Shown here: positions 17,601-23,993 of the stretch, one piece after another
How the letters are laid out: each line of letters opens with the position of its first letter
How positions within the stretch are numbered: the stretch's first letter is position 1
DNA from: Rhodococcus sp. CH91
Lineage (GTDB): Bacteria > Actinomycetota > Actinomycetes > Mycobacteriales > Mycobacteriaceae
Assembly (NCBI RefSeq): GCF_022554085.1
Contig: NZ_JAKFYR010000009.1
Coordinates: 1 to 64,000, forward strand
Direction: 5' to 3'
Length of the DNA stretch: 64,000 nucleotides
The notes under the pieces: model-generated
Database searches by the model: none
Told to the model about the DNA's origin: nothing
Seen by the model: the letters and a program-made list of their open reading frames with translations, nothing else
Translations under genes and position numbers: made by a program

Positions 17601-18520
17601 GTGGCCTCGGTGGGGCCGTAGGTGTTCCACACCTCGCGTCCCGGTACTGCGAGACGTTCGACGAGATCGGGCGGACAGGCCTCCCCGCCGAAGATGAGCA
17701 GCCGGACCGCTTCGAGAGCTTCGGCCGGCCACATCGCCGCGAGCGTCGGCACGGTCGAGACGACGTTGATGTCGCGGGAGACGAGCCACGGGCCGAGATC
17801 CATGCCGGAGCGGACGAGCGCTCGTGGTGCCGGAACCAGGCACGCGCCGTGTCGCCACGCGAGCCACATCTCCTCGCACGACGCGTCGAACGCCACCGAC
17901 AGACCGGCCAGGACGCGGTCACCCGGCCCGAGCGGGGAGTCCCGGCAGAACAGGCGTGCCTCGGCGTCGACGAAGGCCGCCGCGTTGTGGTGGCTGACCG
18001 CGACACCCTTGGGTGTCCCGGTGGACCCGGAGGTGAAGATGATCCACGCATCGTCGTCGAGACGCGGACCCCGCACGACCGGGCTACCGGACGGTGCAGC
18101 CGCTCCGGGGCCGATGCCGTCGTCGGTCACGATCGCGGTGACCTGTGCTTCCGAGAAGACGAGTTCTGCACGGTCGTCCGGATCGTCGGCATCGACGGGG
18201 ACGTATGCGGCTCCGGCCGCGAGAATCGAGAGAATCGTCACATACAGTTCGGCGCGCCCCGAGGTCATGTGTACCCCGACCCGGTCGCCCGCCCCCACAC
18301 CGGCGTCGTTCAGTGCGTATGCACCGGCGATCACCTTCTCGACGAGTTCCGCGTACTCGACGACGGTCGTGCCGTCGTCGAGGGCAGAAGCGTCCGGGTG
18401 GGTTTCGGCGGTGCTGCGCAGCACGTCGACGAGGGTCCGGGGGGCCGGTGCGTGCGATGCGCGGAGGAACTCGTCCGGGATGGGCGAGCGGCCGACAGCG
18501 GTCGGGGATATGGCTGACAA
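14615..18520 (-). CDS. Pls/PosA-type NRPS: adenylation, carrier and acyltransferase-like domains
   Basis: A 1301-residue multidomain protein. Residues 30-505 form an NRPS adenylation domain (IFTSGSTGTPKG at 161-172, NTYGPTEA at 299-306, YRSGDL, TRTSGKVDRN with the A10 Lys). Residues 515-585 are a carrier domain with phosphopantetheine Ser545 in LGGGS. The remaining 700 residues alternate membrane helices with three left-handed beta-helix (hexapeptide) blocks at roughly 720-820, 960-1010 and 1205-1295. This is the layout of the Pls/PosA family (epsilon-poly-lysine synthetase relatives), which has no condensation domain. The start is a TTG with AAGGA upstream. It probably activates one amino acid and transfers or polymerises it at the membrane; the substrate is unknown. 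Confidence 0.85.
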   Translation of the reverse strand: MSAISPTAVGRSPIPDEFLRASHAPAPRTLVDVLRSTAETHPDASALDDGTTVVEYAELVEKVIAGAYALNDAGVGAGDRVGVHMTSGRAELYVTILSILAAGAAYVPVDADDPDDRAELVFSEAQVTAIVTDDGIGPGAAAPSGSPVVRGPRLDDDAWIIFTSGSTGTPKGVAVSHHNAAAFVDAEARLFCRDSPLGPGDRVLAGLSVAFDASCEEMWLAWRHGACLVPAPRALVRSGMDLGPWLVSRDINVVSTVPTLAAMWPAEALEAVRLLIFGGEACPPDLVERLAVPGREVWNTYGPTEATVVACASLMDGAGPVRIGLPLDGWDLAVVDAEGTPVAEGATGELVIGGVGLARYLDPAKDAEKYAPMPSLGWERAYRSGDLVTLDRQGLLFQGRADDQVKIGGRRIELGEVDNALQNLPGVAGGACAVRKTGAGHSVLVGYIASTDPDFDVASAHDLLSEQLPAALVPRLALVDELPTRTSGKVDRNALPWPLPGADADSVEALGFDPTAEWVAGLWTDILGARIDGLDDDFFELGGGSLAAAQLVTALRSRYPEMTVADLYDHPRLGSLAVYLDELAPTEAAAPREVAPVPRLAQFAQIAATVVLTTLTGLQWVTWLAILNNVIALVVDVPWTVTLSWWWVAAGALLFLTPVGRMAVSVAGSRLLLRGLRPGSHPRGGSVHLRLWTALRLSEAVGATNISSAPWMRQYARALGAKVGRDVDLHSLPPVTGLLELGDGCSVEPEVDLGGYWVDGDLVHIGSIRIGAGATVGARSFLAPGARIGKNAEVEAGSAVFGRVKAGQSWAGSPARKTGKAERSWPERTPPRGKRWVPVYALSSLLLGGLPIVSIAAGVALLVWWVHDTATVSDAVLRSLAMLPVAALLTMFVFALLTLISVRMLSVRMTEGWHPVRSRVGWQVWCTERLMDSSRTFLFPLYASMLTPIWLRLLGADIGKDVEASTVLMVPKFTKVADGAFLADDTMVASYELGGGWLYISHAKVGKRAFLGNSGMAAPGRRVPKHGLVAVLSAAPQKAKSGSSWLGSPPVRLRRASGGSDASRTFEPPLKLKVARGAVETFRLVPMIVTYGIGLGVLFALNTLAVHRGYLAAALLGGVVLMIAGAVACLVTVAAKWLVVGRIGRVEHPLWSSFVWRNEVSDTFVETVAAPWFSRAASGTVVMNLWLRALGSKIGRGVWCESYWLPEADLVSLGDGATVERGCVVQTHLFHDRIMSMDTVTLGDGATLGPQCVALPASGIGDGATVGPASLVMRGDVVPPSTRWQGNPIAPWTTPNDWSPR

Positions 18521-18616
18521 GTCCGCGGGTCCTTCTGCTCGATGTGTCTCCCGGTTATCTCACGTCCAGGTGGACGCCGGGTGAACGTTCGACGCCGGAG
18601 CGACGGGGGTCACGGG

Positions 18617-18645
18617 TTGACACGTCTCGATCGTCCTGCCATTCT
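18617..18645 (+). promoter_or_regulatory. Promoter of the SAM-IV controlled gene
   Basis: A consensus TTGACA -35 (18617-18622), a 17-nt spacer and CATTCT -10 (18640-18645) place transcription start near 18652, right where the conserved riboswitch sequence begins. Confidence 0.65.
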
Positions 18646-18651
18646 CTTCGC

Positions 18652-18775
18652 CAGGTCATGAGTACCAGCGTCAAGCCCCGGCTCGCTGGTCGGCAACCCT
18701 CCAACCGCGGTGGGGTGCTCCGGGTGACGACCAGGCTGTGAATCCACTACCGGACACGGCAAGCGCGGACTCCGC
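18652..18775 (+). ncRNA. SAM-IV riboswitch
   Basis: The order of conserved blocks matches the SAM-IV aptamer of actinobacteria as I remember it. GGTCATGAG opens the element; the core AGCGTCAAGCCCCGG is followed by GGCAACCCTCC, then CGCGGTGGGGTGC and CCGGGTGACGACC closing the first helix, with the later GGCAAGCGCGG element (18758-18768) available for the pseudoknot. It senses S-adenosylmethionine and normally turns genes off when SAM is abundant. It lies directly after the promoter at 18617-18645 and before the desulfurase-like gene. The end coordinate is approximate. Confidence 0.9.
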
Positions 18776-18811
18776 CGGCGACGAGGAATCTCTGTCGTAG
18801 GCGTCACCGGC

Positions 18812-18836
18812 GGGTCCCTGACACCACGAGGGATCT
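18812..18836 (+). promoter_or_regulatory. Shine-Dalgarno-masking hairpin (expression platform)
   Basis: TCCCT at 18815-18819 pairs with AGGGA at 18829-18833, and two or three further pairs including G-U extend the stem. AGGGA is the ribosome-binding site of the ATG at 18840. This suggests that the riboswitch acts at translation initiation. Confidence 0.5.
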
Positions 18837-18839
18837 GTC

Positions 18840-20150
18840 ATGACTGCTGTAGCCACCACCTGCATCGCTCCGTTCGCCACCGTATCGGGCTGTGACGCCC
18901 GGGTCCCGCTCGTCCAGGGCGAGAGCTGCACCTATGCGAACTTCGACTACGCGGCGAGCGCCCCGGCGCTCGCGGCCGTCACCGACCGCATCGCCGAACT
19001 GCTGCCCTTCTACGCCAGTGTGCATCGTGGTGCCGGTTACGCATCGCGGATCAGCACCACCGCCTACGAGGATGCACGGACGTCGGTCTCGCGGTTCGTC
19101 GGTGCGGCCGACGACCAGGTGGTCGTCTTCACCCGCAACACCACGGACGCCCTGAATCTGCTCGCGAGCGCAGTGCCGGGGGAGGTCGTCGTGCTGGATA
19201 TCGAGCATCACGCGAACCTGTTGCCGTGGAAGAACTCCCGGATCGTCGAAGCTGCGGACACGGTGTCCGGGACGGTACAGCGGCTCGCGGCCGAACTCCG
19301 GCGCGCTCCGGCAGCACTGCTCGCCGTCACCGGTGCCTCGAACGTCACGGGTGAGGTGCTGCCCATCGCGGACCTCGCCGAGCTCGCTCACGCGTTCGGC
19401 GCTCGAATCCTCGTCGACGGTGCCCAACTCGTGCCCCATCGTCGCGTCGATCTGGCATCGCTCGGCGTGGACTACCTCGCTTTCTCGGGGCACAAGCTGT
19501 ACGCGCCGTTCGGGGCGGGCGTGCTCGTGGGGCGCCGCGACTGGCTCGACGCGGCCGAGCCGTATCTTGCCGGCGGCGGAGCCGTGCGTGAGGTGCGCCT
19601 CGACGGTGCCGAATGGGCCTGCGCCCCTGCGCGTCACGAGGCCGGTACCCCCAACGTGCTCGGAGTCGCCGCGCTCGCCGCCGCGTGCGACGAGCTGGCC
19701 GGTTTCGACCCGGACGCGGCGACCCGGCACGAGGAGGCCCTGTGCGCCCTGCTCATCGACGGACTGCGGAACATCGGCGGTGTGGAAATCCTTCGCCTGT
19801 GGGACGATTCGGCGGACACGGTCGGCATCGTGACCTTCACCGTCGACGGTTACGAACCCGGCCACGTCGCTTCGTATCTGTCCGCCGAGCACGGTATCGG
19901 GGTTCGCGACGGGCGATTCTGCGCTCATCCCCTGCTCGCCCGGGTCGGACGGGCCGGCGGCGCCGTCCGCGCCTCGCTCGGACTCGGTAGTTCGTCGGAC
20001 GATGTCGAGCGGCTTCTCGCAGCACTTCGGTCGCTCGTCGAGAACGGACCGGCGTGGGTGCACGCGAAGACCGACGGCGTGTGGAACCCCTCGCCGGAGA
20101 CACGGCCGGGCCTCGGGCAGGCCGGTAGCGGCACATCGCCGTGCGTGTAG
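18840..20150 (+). CDS. Aminotransferase class V, cysteine-desulfurase-like
   Basis: A 436-residue PLP enzyme of the NifS/SufS fold. IEHHANLLPW (about 120) and VDGAQLVPH (about 197) are cofactor-contact segments, FSGHKLYAPFG carries the PLP Lys, and DGRFCAHPLL near residue 360 holds a Cys at the place of the catalytic Cys of group II desulfurases. It probably releases sulfur from cysteine or a related sulfur amino acid in the cytoplasm. Control by a SAM-IV riboswitch ties it to methionine/SAM supply. It is unlikely to be the housekeeping Suf enzyme because no suf genes are nearby. The C-terminal 35 residues after the fold look disordered. Confidence 0.85.
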   Translation: MTAVATTCIAPFATVSGCDARVPLVQGESCTYANFDYAASAPALAAVTDRIAELLPFYASVHRGAGYASRISTTAYEDARTSVSRFVGAADDQVVVFTRNTTDALNLLASAVPGEVVVLDIEHHANLLPWKNSRIVEAADTVSGTVQRLAAELRRAPAALLAVTGASNVTGEVLPIADLAELAHAFGARILVDGAQLVPHRRVDLASLGVDYLAFSGHKLYAPFGAGVLVGRRDWLDAAEPYLAGGGAVREVRLDGAEWACAPARHEAGTPNVLGVAALAAACDELAGFDPDAATRHEEALCALLIDGLRNIGGVEILRLWDDSADTVGIVTFTVDGYEPGHVASYLSAEHGIGVRDGRFCAHPLLARVGRAGGAVRASLGLGSSSDDVERLLAALRSLVENGPAWVHAKTDGVWNPSPETRPGLGQAGSGTSPCV

Positions 20151-20153
20151 CAG

Positions 20154-20182
20154 TCGACAATTCCCCATAGGAACAATAGGGT
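20154..20182 (+). promoter_or_regulatory. Promoter of leader peptide transcript
   Basis: TCGACA (20154-20159, five of six matches to TTGACA), a 17-nt spacer and TAGGGT (20177-20182). The box ends six bases before the ATG at 20189, predicting a leaderless mRNA. It starts only four bases after the desulfurase stop. Confidence 0.65.
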
Positions 20183-20188
20183 ATTCGC

Positions 20189-20278
20189 ATGGAACGGACG
20201 AGGGCGATCGCCGCGGCACGCTGGTGCCGTCGCCATGTCGACCTCTGTCGCACGGCGTCGGGAATCTGTACGGGCTGA
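20189..20278 (+). CDS. Cysteine-type leader peptide (RRHVDLC motif)
   Basis: A 29-residue peptide with three Cys. The central RRHVDLCRTASGIC matches the RRHVDLCR signature of putative leader peptides known before sulfur-metabolism genes in actinobacteria, and it is nearly identical to the one on the other strand at 21672-21743. The -10 box predicts a leaderless start. The codons GAC-CTC-T (20240-20246) are exactly complementary to AGAGGTC at 20349-20355, the ribosome-binding site of the next gene. Translation of the Cys codons could therefore set access to that site. It probably senses cysteine; the mechanism is inferred. Confidence 0.75.
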   Translation: MERTRAIAAARWCRRHVDLCRTASGICTG

Positions 20279-20359
20279 AGATCTTCTCCCATACGGTATT
20301 CCGGCCGGACGCGGCCGGTTCCCTCGCGCCGCTGTGCGGCCTGTACCGAGAGGTCTCCC

Positions 20360-20980
20360 ATGTCCGTCACATCTCATGTCGCTGCCGTCTCCGCAGATCC
20401 GGGCCCGGCGAACGCCGCTTCCGCCGACAGGCCACTGCGTGTCGCCGTCGAACTCGCAGGCCGCTCCGGGCCGGCCTACTGGGCCGATCTCACCGTGGGC
20501 CGCGCGGGCGATCCGCCCCTCGACCCGAGCGCCGAAGTGCCCGATGTCGTGCGGGTGCGTGCCGCGGACCTGCGCGAGGCAGGAAGACTGCGAGACCGCA
20601 TCCGGGCAGAGGCTGCAGAGGAGGGGCGCGACCCGGAGTCGGTCACGGTGCTCGTCGATCTCGAGGTGGTCCTCGCCTCCGATGCCCGGACCGCCCGTGC
20701 TCGGCGTACCCACCCGGACTCCGGCCGCGGTGACGCAGCGACGCTGTCCTACGTCGGAACTCCGCACGGTCTCGCGGGTCTGATCGCGGACATCCACGCC
20801 GTGCGGGTCGCCGACGGTGTCACTCTCATCCCGCTCGCCGAACCGTTCACCGTCGAGCACCTCGTCGACGGGACGCTGCCGTGGTTGCAGTCCCGCGGTC
20901 TGCTCGAGATCTCACCCACCGTCGTCGAGGTCCTGCGCCGGTTCGGCGACGGTGCGCGGGCAGCGGTGCGCGCGTTCTGA
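20360..20980 (+). CDS. Half-length luciferase-like (LLM) protein
   Basis: A 206-residue protein matching only the C-terminal half of FMN-dependent bacterial luciferase-like monooxygenases: SVTVLVDLEVVLASD, LSYVGTPHGLAGLIADIHA and DGVTLIPLAEP are followed by the usual LPWLQSRGLL ending. The N-terminal half of the TIM barrel, which holds most FMN contacts, is missing, replaced by about 40 variable residues. It has a good GAGAGG ribosome-binding site and no internal stops, so it may be a stable degenerate form or a partner subunit, not a fresh pseudogene. It lies behind the leader peptide at 20189-20278, so a sulfur-related role is likely. Confidence 0.7.
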   Translation: MSVTSHVAAVSADPGPANAASADRPLRVAVELAGRSGPAYWADLTVGRAGDPPLDPSAEVPDVVRVRAADLREAGRLRDRIRAEAAEEGRDPESVTVLVDLEVVLASDARTARARRTHPDSGRGDAATLSYVGTPHGLAGLIADIHAVRVADGVTLIPLAEPFTVEHLVDGTLPWLQSRGLLEISPTVVEVLRRFGDGARAAVRAF

Positions 20981-21006
20981 CCGGCCGGGCCGGGCTGTGT
21001 AACACG

Positions 21007-21040
21007 AAGGAGGGGCAGGATTTCGATCCCGCCCCTCCTT
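21007..21040. terminator. Bidirectional terminator hairpin
   Basis: Arms 21007-21016 and 21031-21040 pair perfectly, then one mismatch, then GGAT/ATCC closed by a TTCG tetraloop. It lies between the convergent LLM-like gene and the winged-helix gene and should serve both. Confidence 0.85.
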
Positions 21041-21049
21041 CCTGTGCGT

Positions 21050-21580
21050 TCACGCGGTGCGACGATCGAGCGCTTCGACCACGTGCACGCGAGGGTCCGG
21101 GTCGAAACGGTAGCCGGATCCGCGGACGGTCGTGATGACGGTGCCGAATCGCCCCAGCTTCGAACGGATCCGGGAGATGTGCACGTCCACGCTCCGGTGG
21201 CCGCCTTCCGCGTCGAGACGGCCGTTCTCGGAGCATCCCGCACCGAGCGGTCGCAACGCCGCGCGGGACACGACGACACCGGGCCGCCCGGCCAGATGGG
21301 CGAGAATCTCGAATTCGTTGTGACTCAACTCGACCCGCTTGTTGTCGAGGACGAGTCCGCGGGCCGGGAGATCGATCAGCAGCGGTGCCGGGCCCGGACT
21401 GAGCAGAGTGCGGGTACGGGCTCCGGGGAGGAGGTCGAGGGTGGTCTCGCGTAGGGCGTCGGCGAGCGCCGCGAGATCTCCGGGCGAGTCGGCATTCGTG
21501 TCCGAGATCTGCACGATGAGAACGAGTTCGGGTGAATCGGTAGACCCGGTGGCCGGGTTCCCCACTGGGGACGTGGTCAT
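21050..21580 (-). CDS. Stand-alone winged-helix (OmpR-type) DNA-binding protein
   Basis: A 176-residue protein. The C-terminal half is a complete OmpR/PhoB winged helix: LSHNEFEILAHLAGRPGVVVS, then SVDVHISRIRSKLG (recognition helix) and VRGSGYRFD (wing). The N-terminal 80 residues are not a receiver domain; they lack the phospho-Asp pocket and begin with a disordered arm, so there is no sign of two-component signalling. The ATG at 21580 has GGAG upstream. A Cys-rich leader peptide lies 90 nt upstream on the same strand, so the regulator itself appears to be under cysteine control. Likely a sulfur-assimilation regulator, by context only. Confidence 0.8.
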   Translation of the reverse strand: MTTSPVGNPATGSTDSPELVLIVQISDTNADSPGDLAALADALRETTLDLLPGARTRTLLSPGPAPLLIDLPARGLVLDNKRVELSHNEFEILAHLAGRPGVVVSRAALRPLGAGCSENGRLDAEGGHRSVDVHISRIRSKLGRFGTVITTVRGSGYRFDPDPRVHVVEALDRRTA

Positions 21581-21607
21581 GGGAGGACTCCGCTGGTCGG
21601 AAGGTGA

Positions 21608-21649
21608 ACGGCGCCGGACGGGTGACTGCCGCGAATCGACGGCGCCGGA
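21608..21649 (-). promoter_or_regulatory. Repeated palindromic element in the leader of the winged-helix gene
   Basis: The 11-mer ACGGCGCCGGA occurs at 21608-21618 and 21639-21649, and its core CGGCGCCG is self-complementary. The two copies can pair into one 8-bp stem between leader peptide and gene, or each can dimerise. A part in attenuation is possible. Confidence 0.4.
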
Positions 21650-21671
21650 AAGAGGAAAGGGGGTGCAGATT

Positions 21672-21743
21672 TCAGAGCACACACAGACACGAGCCGGTAC
21701 GGCACAGGTCGACATGCCTGCGGCTCCACGCTCGGTCGGTCAC
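21672..21743 (-). CDS. Cysteine-type leader peptide (RRHVDLC motif), second copy
   Basis: A 23-residue peptide starting at GTG 21743. It contains RRHVDLCRTGSCLCVL, with three Cys near the end in CRTGSCLC. TACACT on the minus strand (21751-21756) ends seven bases before the GTG, predicting a leaderless transcript. It precedes the winged-helix gene by about 90 nt. The shared RRHVDLCRT with the peptide at 20189-20278 points to a common sensing device. Confidence 0.7.
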   Translation of the reverse strand: MTDRAWSRRHVDLCRTGSCLCVL

Positions 21744-21750
21744 GACGGCG

Positions 21751-21756
21751 AGTGTA
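21751..21756 (-). promoter_or_regulatory. -10 box TACACT of leader peptide
   Basis: A TANNNT-type box seven bases upstream of the GTG at 21743. No clear -35 was found. Confidence 0.45.
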
Positions 21757-21796
21757 CCCCGGTGAGCGCGCGGACGGTACCGGACGTCGAGTGCCC

Positions 21797-22270
21797 TCAG
21801 TCGACGTCGACGTCGACCGCTGCGGTGATACGCCTCAATTCGGAATAGACGGTGCGGAACAGTGTGTTCGGGCATCCTCCGGATGCCCACAGTTCGGGGT
21901 GGAAACGCAGTGAACGGTCGATGTAGGTGGGAATGTTCGCCGGATGACCGAGCGGCGCGACCCCGCCGAGTGGCTGACCGGTGACCTCCGTGACCAGATC
22001 GGGCGAGGCGGGTGCGAGTGCGCCGTCGAGCCGGTCGCCGGTCCGCGCGACGTCGACGCGATGCGCCCCGGACACCAGCAGCATGATCGGCTCCTCGTCG
22101 AGGAGGAAGACCAGCGATTTCACGATCGCACCCACCTCGACGCCCAGCGCGGCAGCCGCCTGTTCGGCCGTGTGGACGGTCTCCGGTTGCTGGACGATCA
22201 GACCGTGATGGCCGCGGGCGATGAGGGTGTCCGAGACGCGATGGGCATTCGGATGCAGCGACCTGGTCAT
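21797..22270 (-). CDS. YbaK/EbsC-family aminoacyl-tRNA deacylase
   Basis: A 157-residue single-domain editing protein related to YbaK and the ProRS INS domain. Family marks are TAEQAAAALGVEVGAIVKSLVFLLDEEPIMLLVSGAHRVD and the later GGVAPLGHPANIPTYIDRSL, including the Lys and the GxxPxG-type loop used for trans editing. It likely hydrolyses a mischarged tRNA such as Cys-tRNA(Pro); which one cannot be told. TACCCT on the minus strand (22277-22282) lies six bases before the ATG, so the mRNA is probably leaderless. It is divergent from the crotonase gene and sits beside the cysteine-responsive loci. Confidence 0.85.
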   Translation of the reverse strand: MTRSLHPNAHRVSDTLIARGHHGLIVQQPETVHTAEQAAAALGVEVGAIVKSLVFLLDEEPIMLLVSGAHRVDVARTGDRLDGALAPASPDLVTEVTGQPLGGVAPLGHPANIPTYIDRSLRFHPELWASGGCPNTLFRTVYSELRRITAAVDVDVD

Positions 22271-22276
22271 GCATCA

Positions 22277-22282
22277 AGGGTA
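22277..22282 (-). promoter_or_regulatory. -10 box TACCCT, leaderless start of YbaK-like gene
   Basis: TANNNT box on the minus strand, six bases from the ATG at 22270. Confidence 0.5.
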
Positions 22283-22370
22283 GGAAAATCGGCGCCCGAT
22301 GGGCACCCTTCCGGGCGACCTCCGTCGTCCTGCCGGCAGAGAGGCCGATGCGCAGCACAGGTCCACAAGT

Positions 22371-22376
22371 TACTGT
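22371..22376 (+). promoter_or_regulatory. -10 box TACTGT, leaderless start of crotonase
   Basis: TANNNT box six bases from the ATG at 22383. It confirms that start over upstream in-frame codons. Confidence 0.5.
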
Positions 22377-22382
22377 CGAGTA

Positions 22383-23213
22383 ATGACCGATCACTCTCCT
22401 TGGAAAGCGTTCACCGTCGAGCACGAGGACCACGTCGCCCGGGTCACGCTCATCGGCCCCGGCAAGGGCAACGCGATGGGCCCCGATTTCTGGGCGGAGC
22501 TACCCGTCCTCTTCGGCGAACTCGATGCGAACCCCGAGGTCCGTGCCGTCGTCCTCGCCGGTTCCGGCAGGAATTTCTCCTATGGACTCGACCTCGTGGC
22601 GATGGGTGGAAATCTCGGCGCCGTCGTCGCCGACAAGGCGCTCGCGAAGCCCCGCACGGATTTCCACGCGATGATCAAGAGCATGCAGGCGGCGATCACC
22701 GCCGTCGCGGACTGCCGCAAGCCGGTCGTCGCCGCCGTCCAGGGCTGGTGCATCGGGGGAGCGGTCGACCTGATCTCCGCCGCCGACATCCGCTACGCGA
22801 GTGCCGACGCCAAGTTCAGCGTTCGCGAGGTGAAGGTCGGGATGGTCGCGGACGTGGGCACGCTCGCCCGTCTCCCGCTCATCATCGGCGACGGGCACGT
22901 CCGCGAACTCGCGCTGACAGGCAAGGACATCGATGCCGCTCGCGCGGAGAAGATCGGGCTCGTCAACGACGTCTTCGACGACGCGGACGCGGTTCTCGCC
23001 GCAGCCCACGCGACCGCTGCGGAGATCGCGGCCAACCCGCCGCTCGTCGTCCACGGCATCAAGAACGTCCTCGACCACACCCGCTCGGCGCGTGTCGACG
23101 ACAGTCTTCGTTACGTCGCGGCGTGGAACGCGGCCTTCCTGCCTTCCGAGGACCTCACCGAGGCGATCACGGCGGTCTTCGAGAAGCGGCCGCCGCAGTT
23201 CGAGGGCCACTAG
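22383..23213 (+). CDS. Crotonase-family protein, dienoyl-CoA isomerase-like
   Basis: A 276-residue enoyl-CoA hydratase/isomerase-fold enzyme. The oxyanion-hole segments are GSGRNFSYGLDL (about 59-70) and QGWCIGGAVDLISAADIRYA (about 120-140). The stretch VKVGMVADVGTLARLPLIIG resembles delta(3,5)-delta(2,4)-dienoyl-CoA isomerases, which use acidic residues in this region. It would act in beta-oxidation of polyunsaturated fatty acids. A plain hydratase cannot be excluded. It is monocistronic, with a strong terminator after it. Confidence 0.85.
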   Translation: MTDHSPWKAFTVEHEDHVARVTLIGPGKGNAMGPDFWAELPVLFGELDANPEVRAVVLAGSGRNFSYGLDLVAMGGNLGAVVADKALAKPRTDFHAMIKSMQAAITAVADCRKPVVAAVQGWCIGGAVDLISAADIRYASADAKFSVREVKVGMVADVGTLARLPLIIGDGHVRELALTGKDIDAARAEKIGLVNDVFDDADAVLAAAHATAAEIAANPPLVVHGIKNVLDHTRSARVDDSLRYVAAWNAAFLPSEDLTEAITAVFEKRPPQFEGH

Positions 23214-23247
23214 AGTTCACGGGCCGGTTCCCCGGCAAGACCCGTGA

Positions 23248-23292
23248 AACGACGAACTCCCGGCCGATCCCAGCGGCCGGGAGTTCGTCGTT
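23248..23292. terminator. Bidirectional terminator, 19-bp perfect stem
   Basis: Arms 23248-23266 and 23274-23292 are exact reverse complements around a 7-base loop, between the convergent crotonase and ppa genes. Confidence 0.92.
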
Positions 23293-23301
23293 GTCGGTGG
23301 A

Positions 23302-23793
23302 CTAGTGTCCGCCCTTGTCCTTCAGGCGCGCGATCGACGCCGTCACCTCGGCCTCGGCCTCGGCGCGACCGACCCAGTCGGCGGCCTCGACGTGCTTGCC
23401 CGGCTCGAGATCCTTGTAGTGCACGAAGAAGTGCTTGATCGCGTCCAGTTCGAACTGCGAGACGTCGGTGATGTCCTGCACGTGATCCCAGCGCGGGTCA
23501 CCGGCCGGCACGGCCAGGATCTTGTCGTCCCCTCCGGCCTCGTCCACCATCTTGAACATGCCGATCGGGCGGGCGTCGACGAGAACACCGGGGTACACGG
23601 ACTCGGGCAGCAGCACCATGCAGTCGAGCGGATCGCCGTCCTCACCGAGAGTGTTCTCGATGTAGCCGTAATCGGCCGGGTAGCCGAACGAGGTGTACAG
23701 GTAACGATCGAGCTTGACGCGTCCGGTCTCGTGATCGACCTCGTACTTGTTCCGCTGCCCCTTGGGGATCTCGATGGTGACCTCGAACTCCAC
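23302..23793 (-). CDS. ppa: Inorganic pyrophosphatase
   Basis: A 163-residue family I soluble pyrophosphatase that hydrolyses PPi from biosynthetic reactions. The signature [11 protein letters not shown] supplies metal-binding Asp residues, with [12 protein letters not shown] at the N-terminus and [10 protein letters not shown] near the end. The GTG at 23793 is chosen because the protein then starts [12 protein letters not shown], like mycobacterial Ppa, with GAGG six bases upstream. A GTG at 23805 would add four residues. It is divergent from dacB, with overlapping promoters between them: TATCCT on the minus strand near 23865 and TAGTCT on the plus strand at 23882. Confidence 0.95.
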   Translation of the reverse strand: MEFEVTIEIPKGQRNKYEVDHETGRVKLDRYLYTSFGYPADYGYIENTLGEDGDPLDCMVLLPESVYPGVLVDARPIGMFKMVDEAGGDDKILAVPAGDPRWDHVQDITDVSQFELDAIKHFFVHYKDLEPGKHVEAADWVGRAEAEAEVTASIARLKDKGGH

Positions 23794-23993
23794 GCGTTGC
23801 CTCACTTCGTCGCTTCTTACCGGTGGATACGACTTCCGTATCTGCGGTGATGGTCCGCAGAGAGGATAGCGGTCGCGGCGCTAGTCTGGAGGCGCAGGTA
23901 CCGGGCCCCGAGTGCGTGACAGCAGTGTGCGGCCGGCAGCGGGAATTGCGGATAGCTGGTCGACAAGTGTGTGCAGGATGCAGCGGAGGCGCG

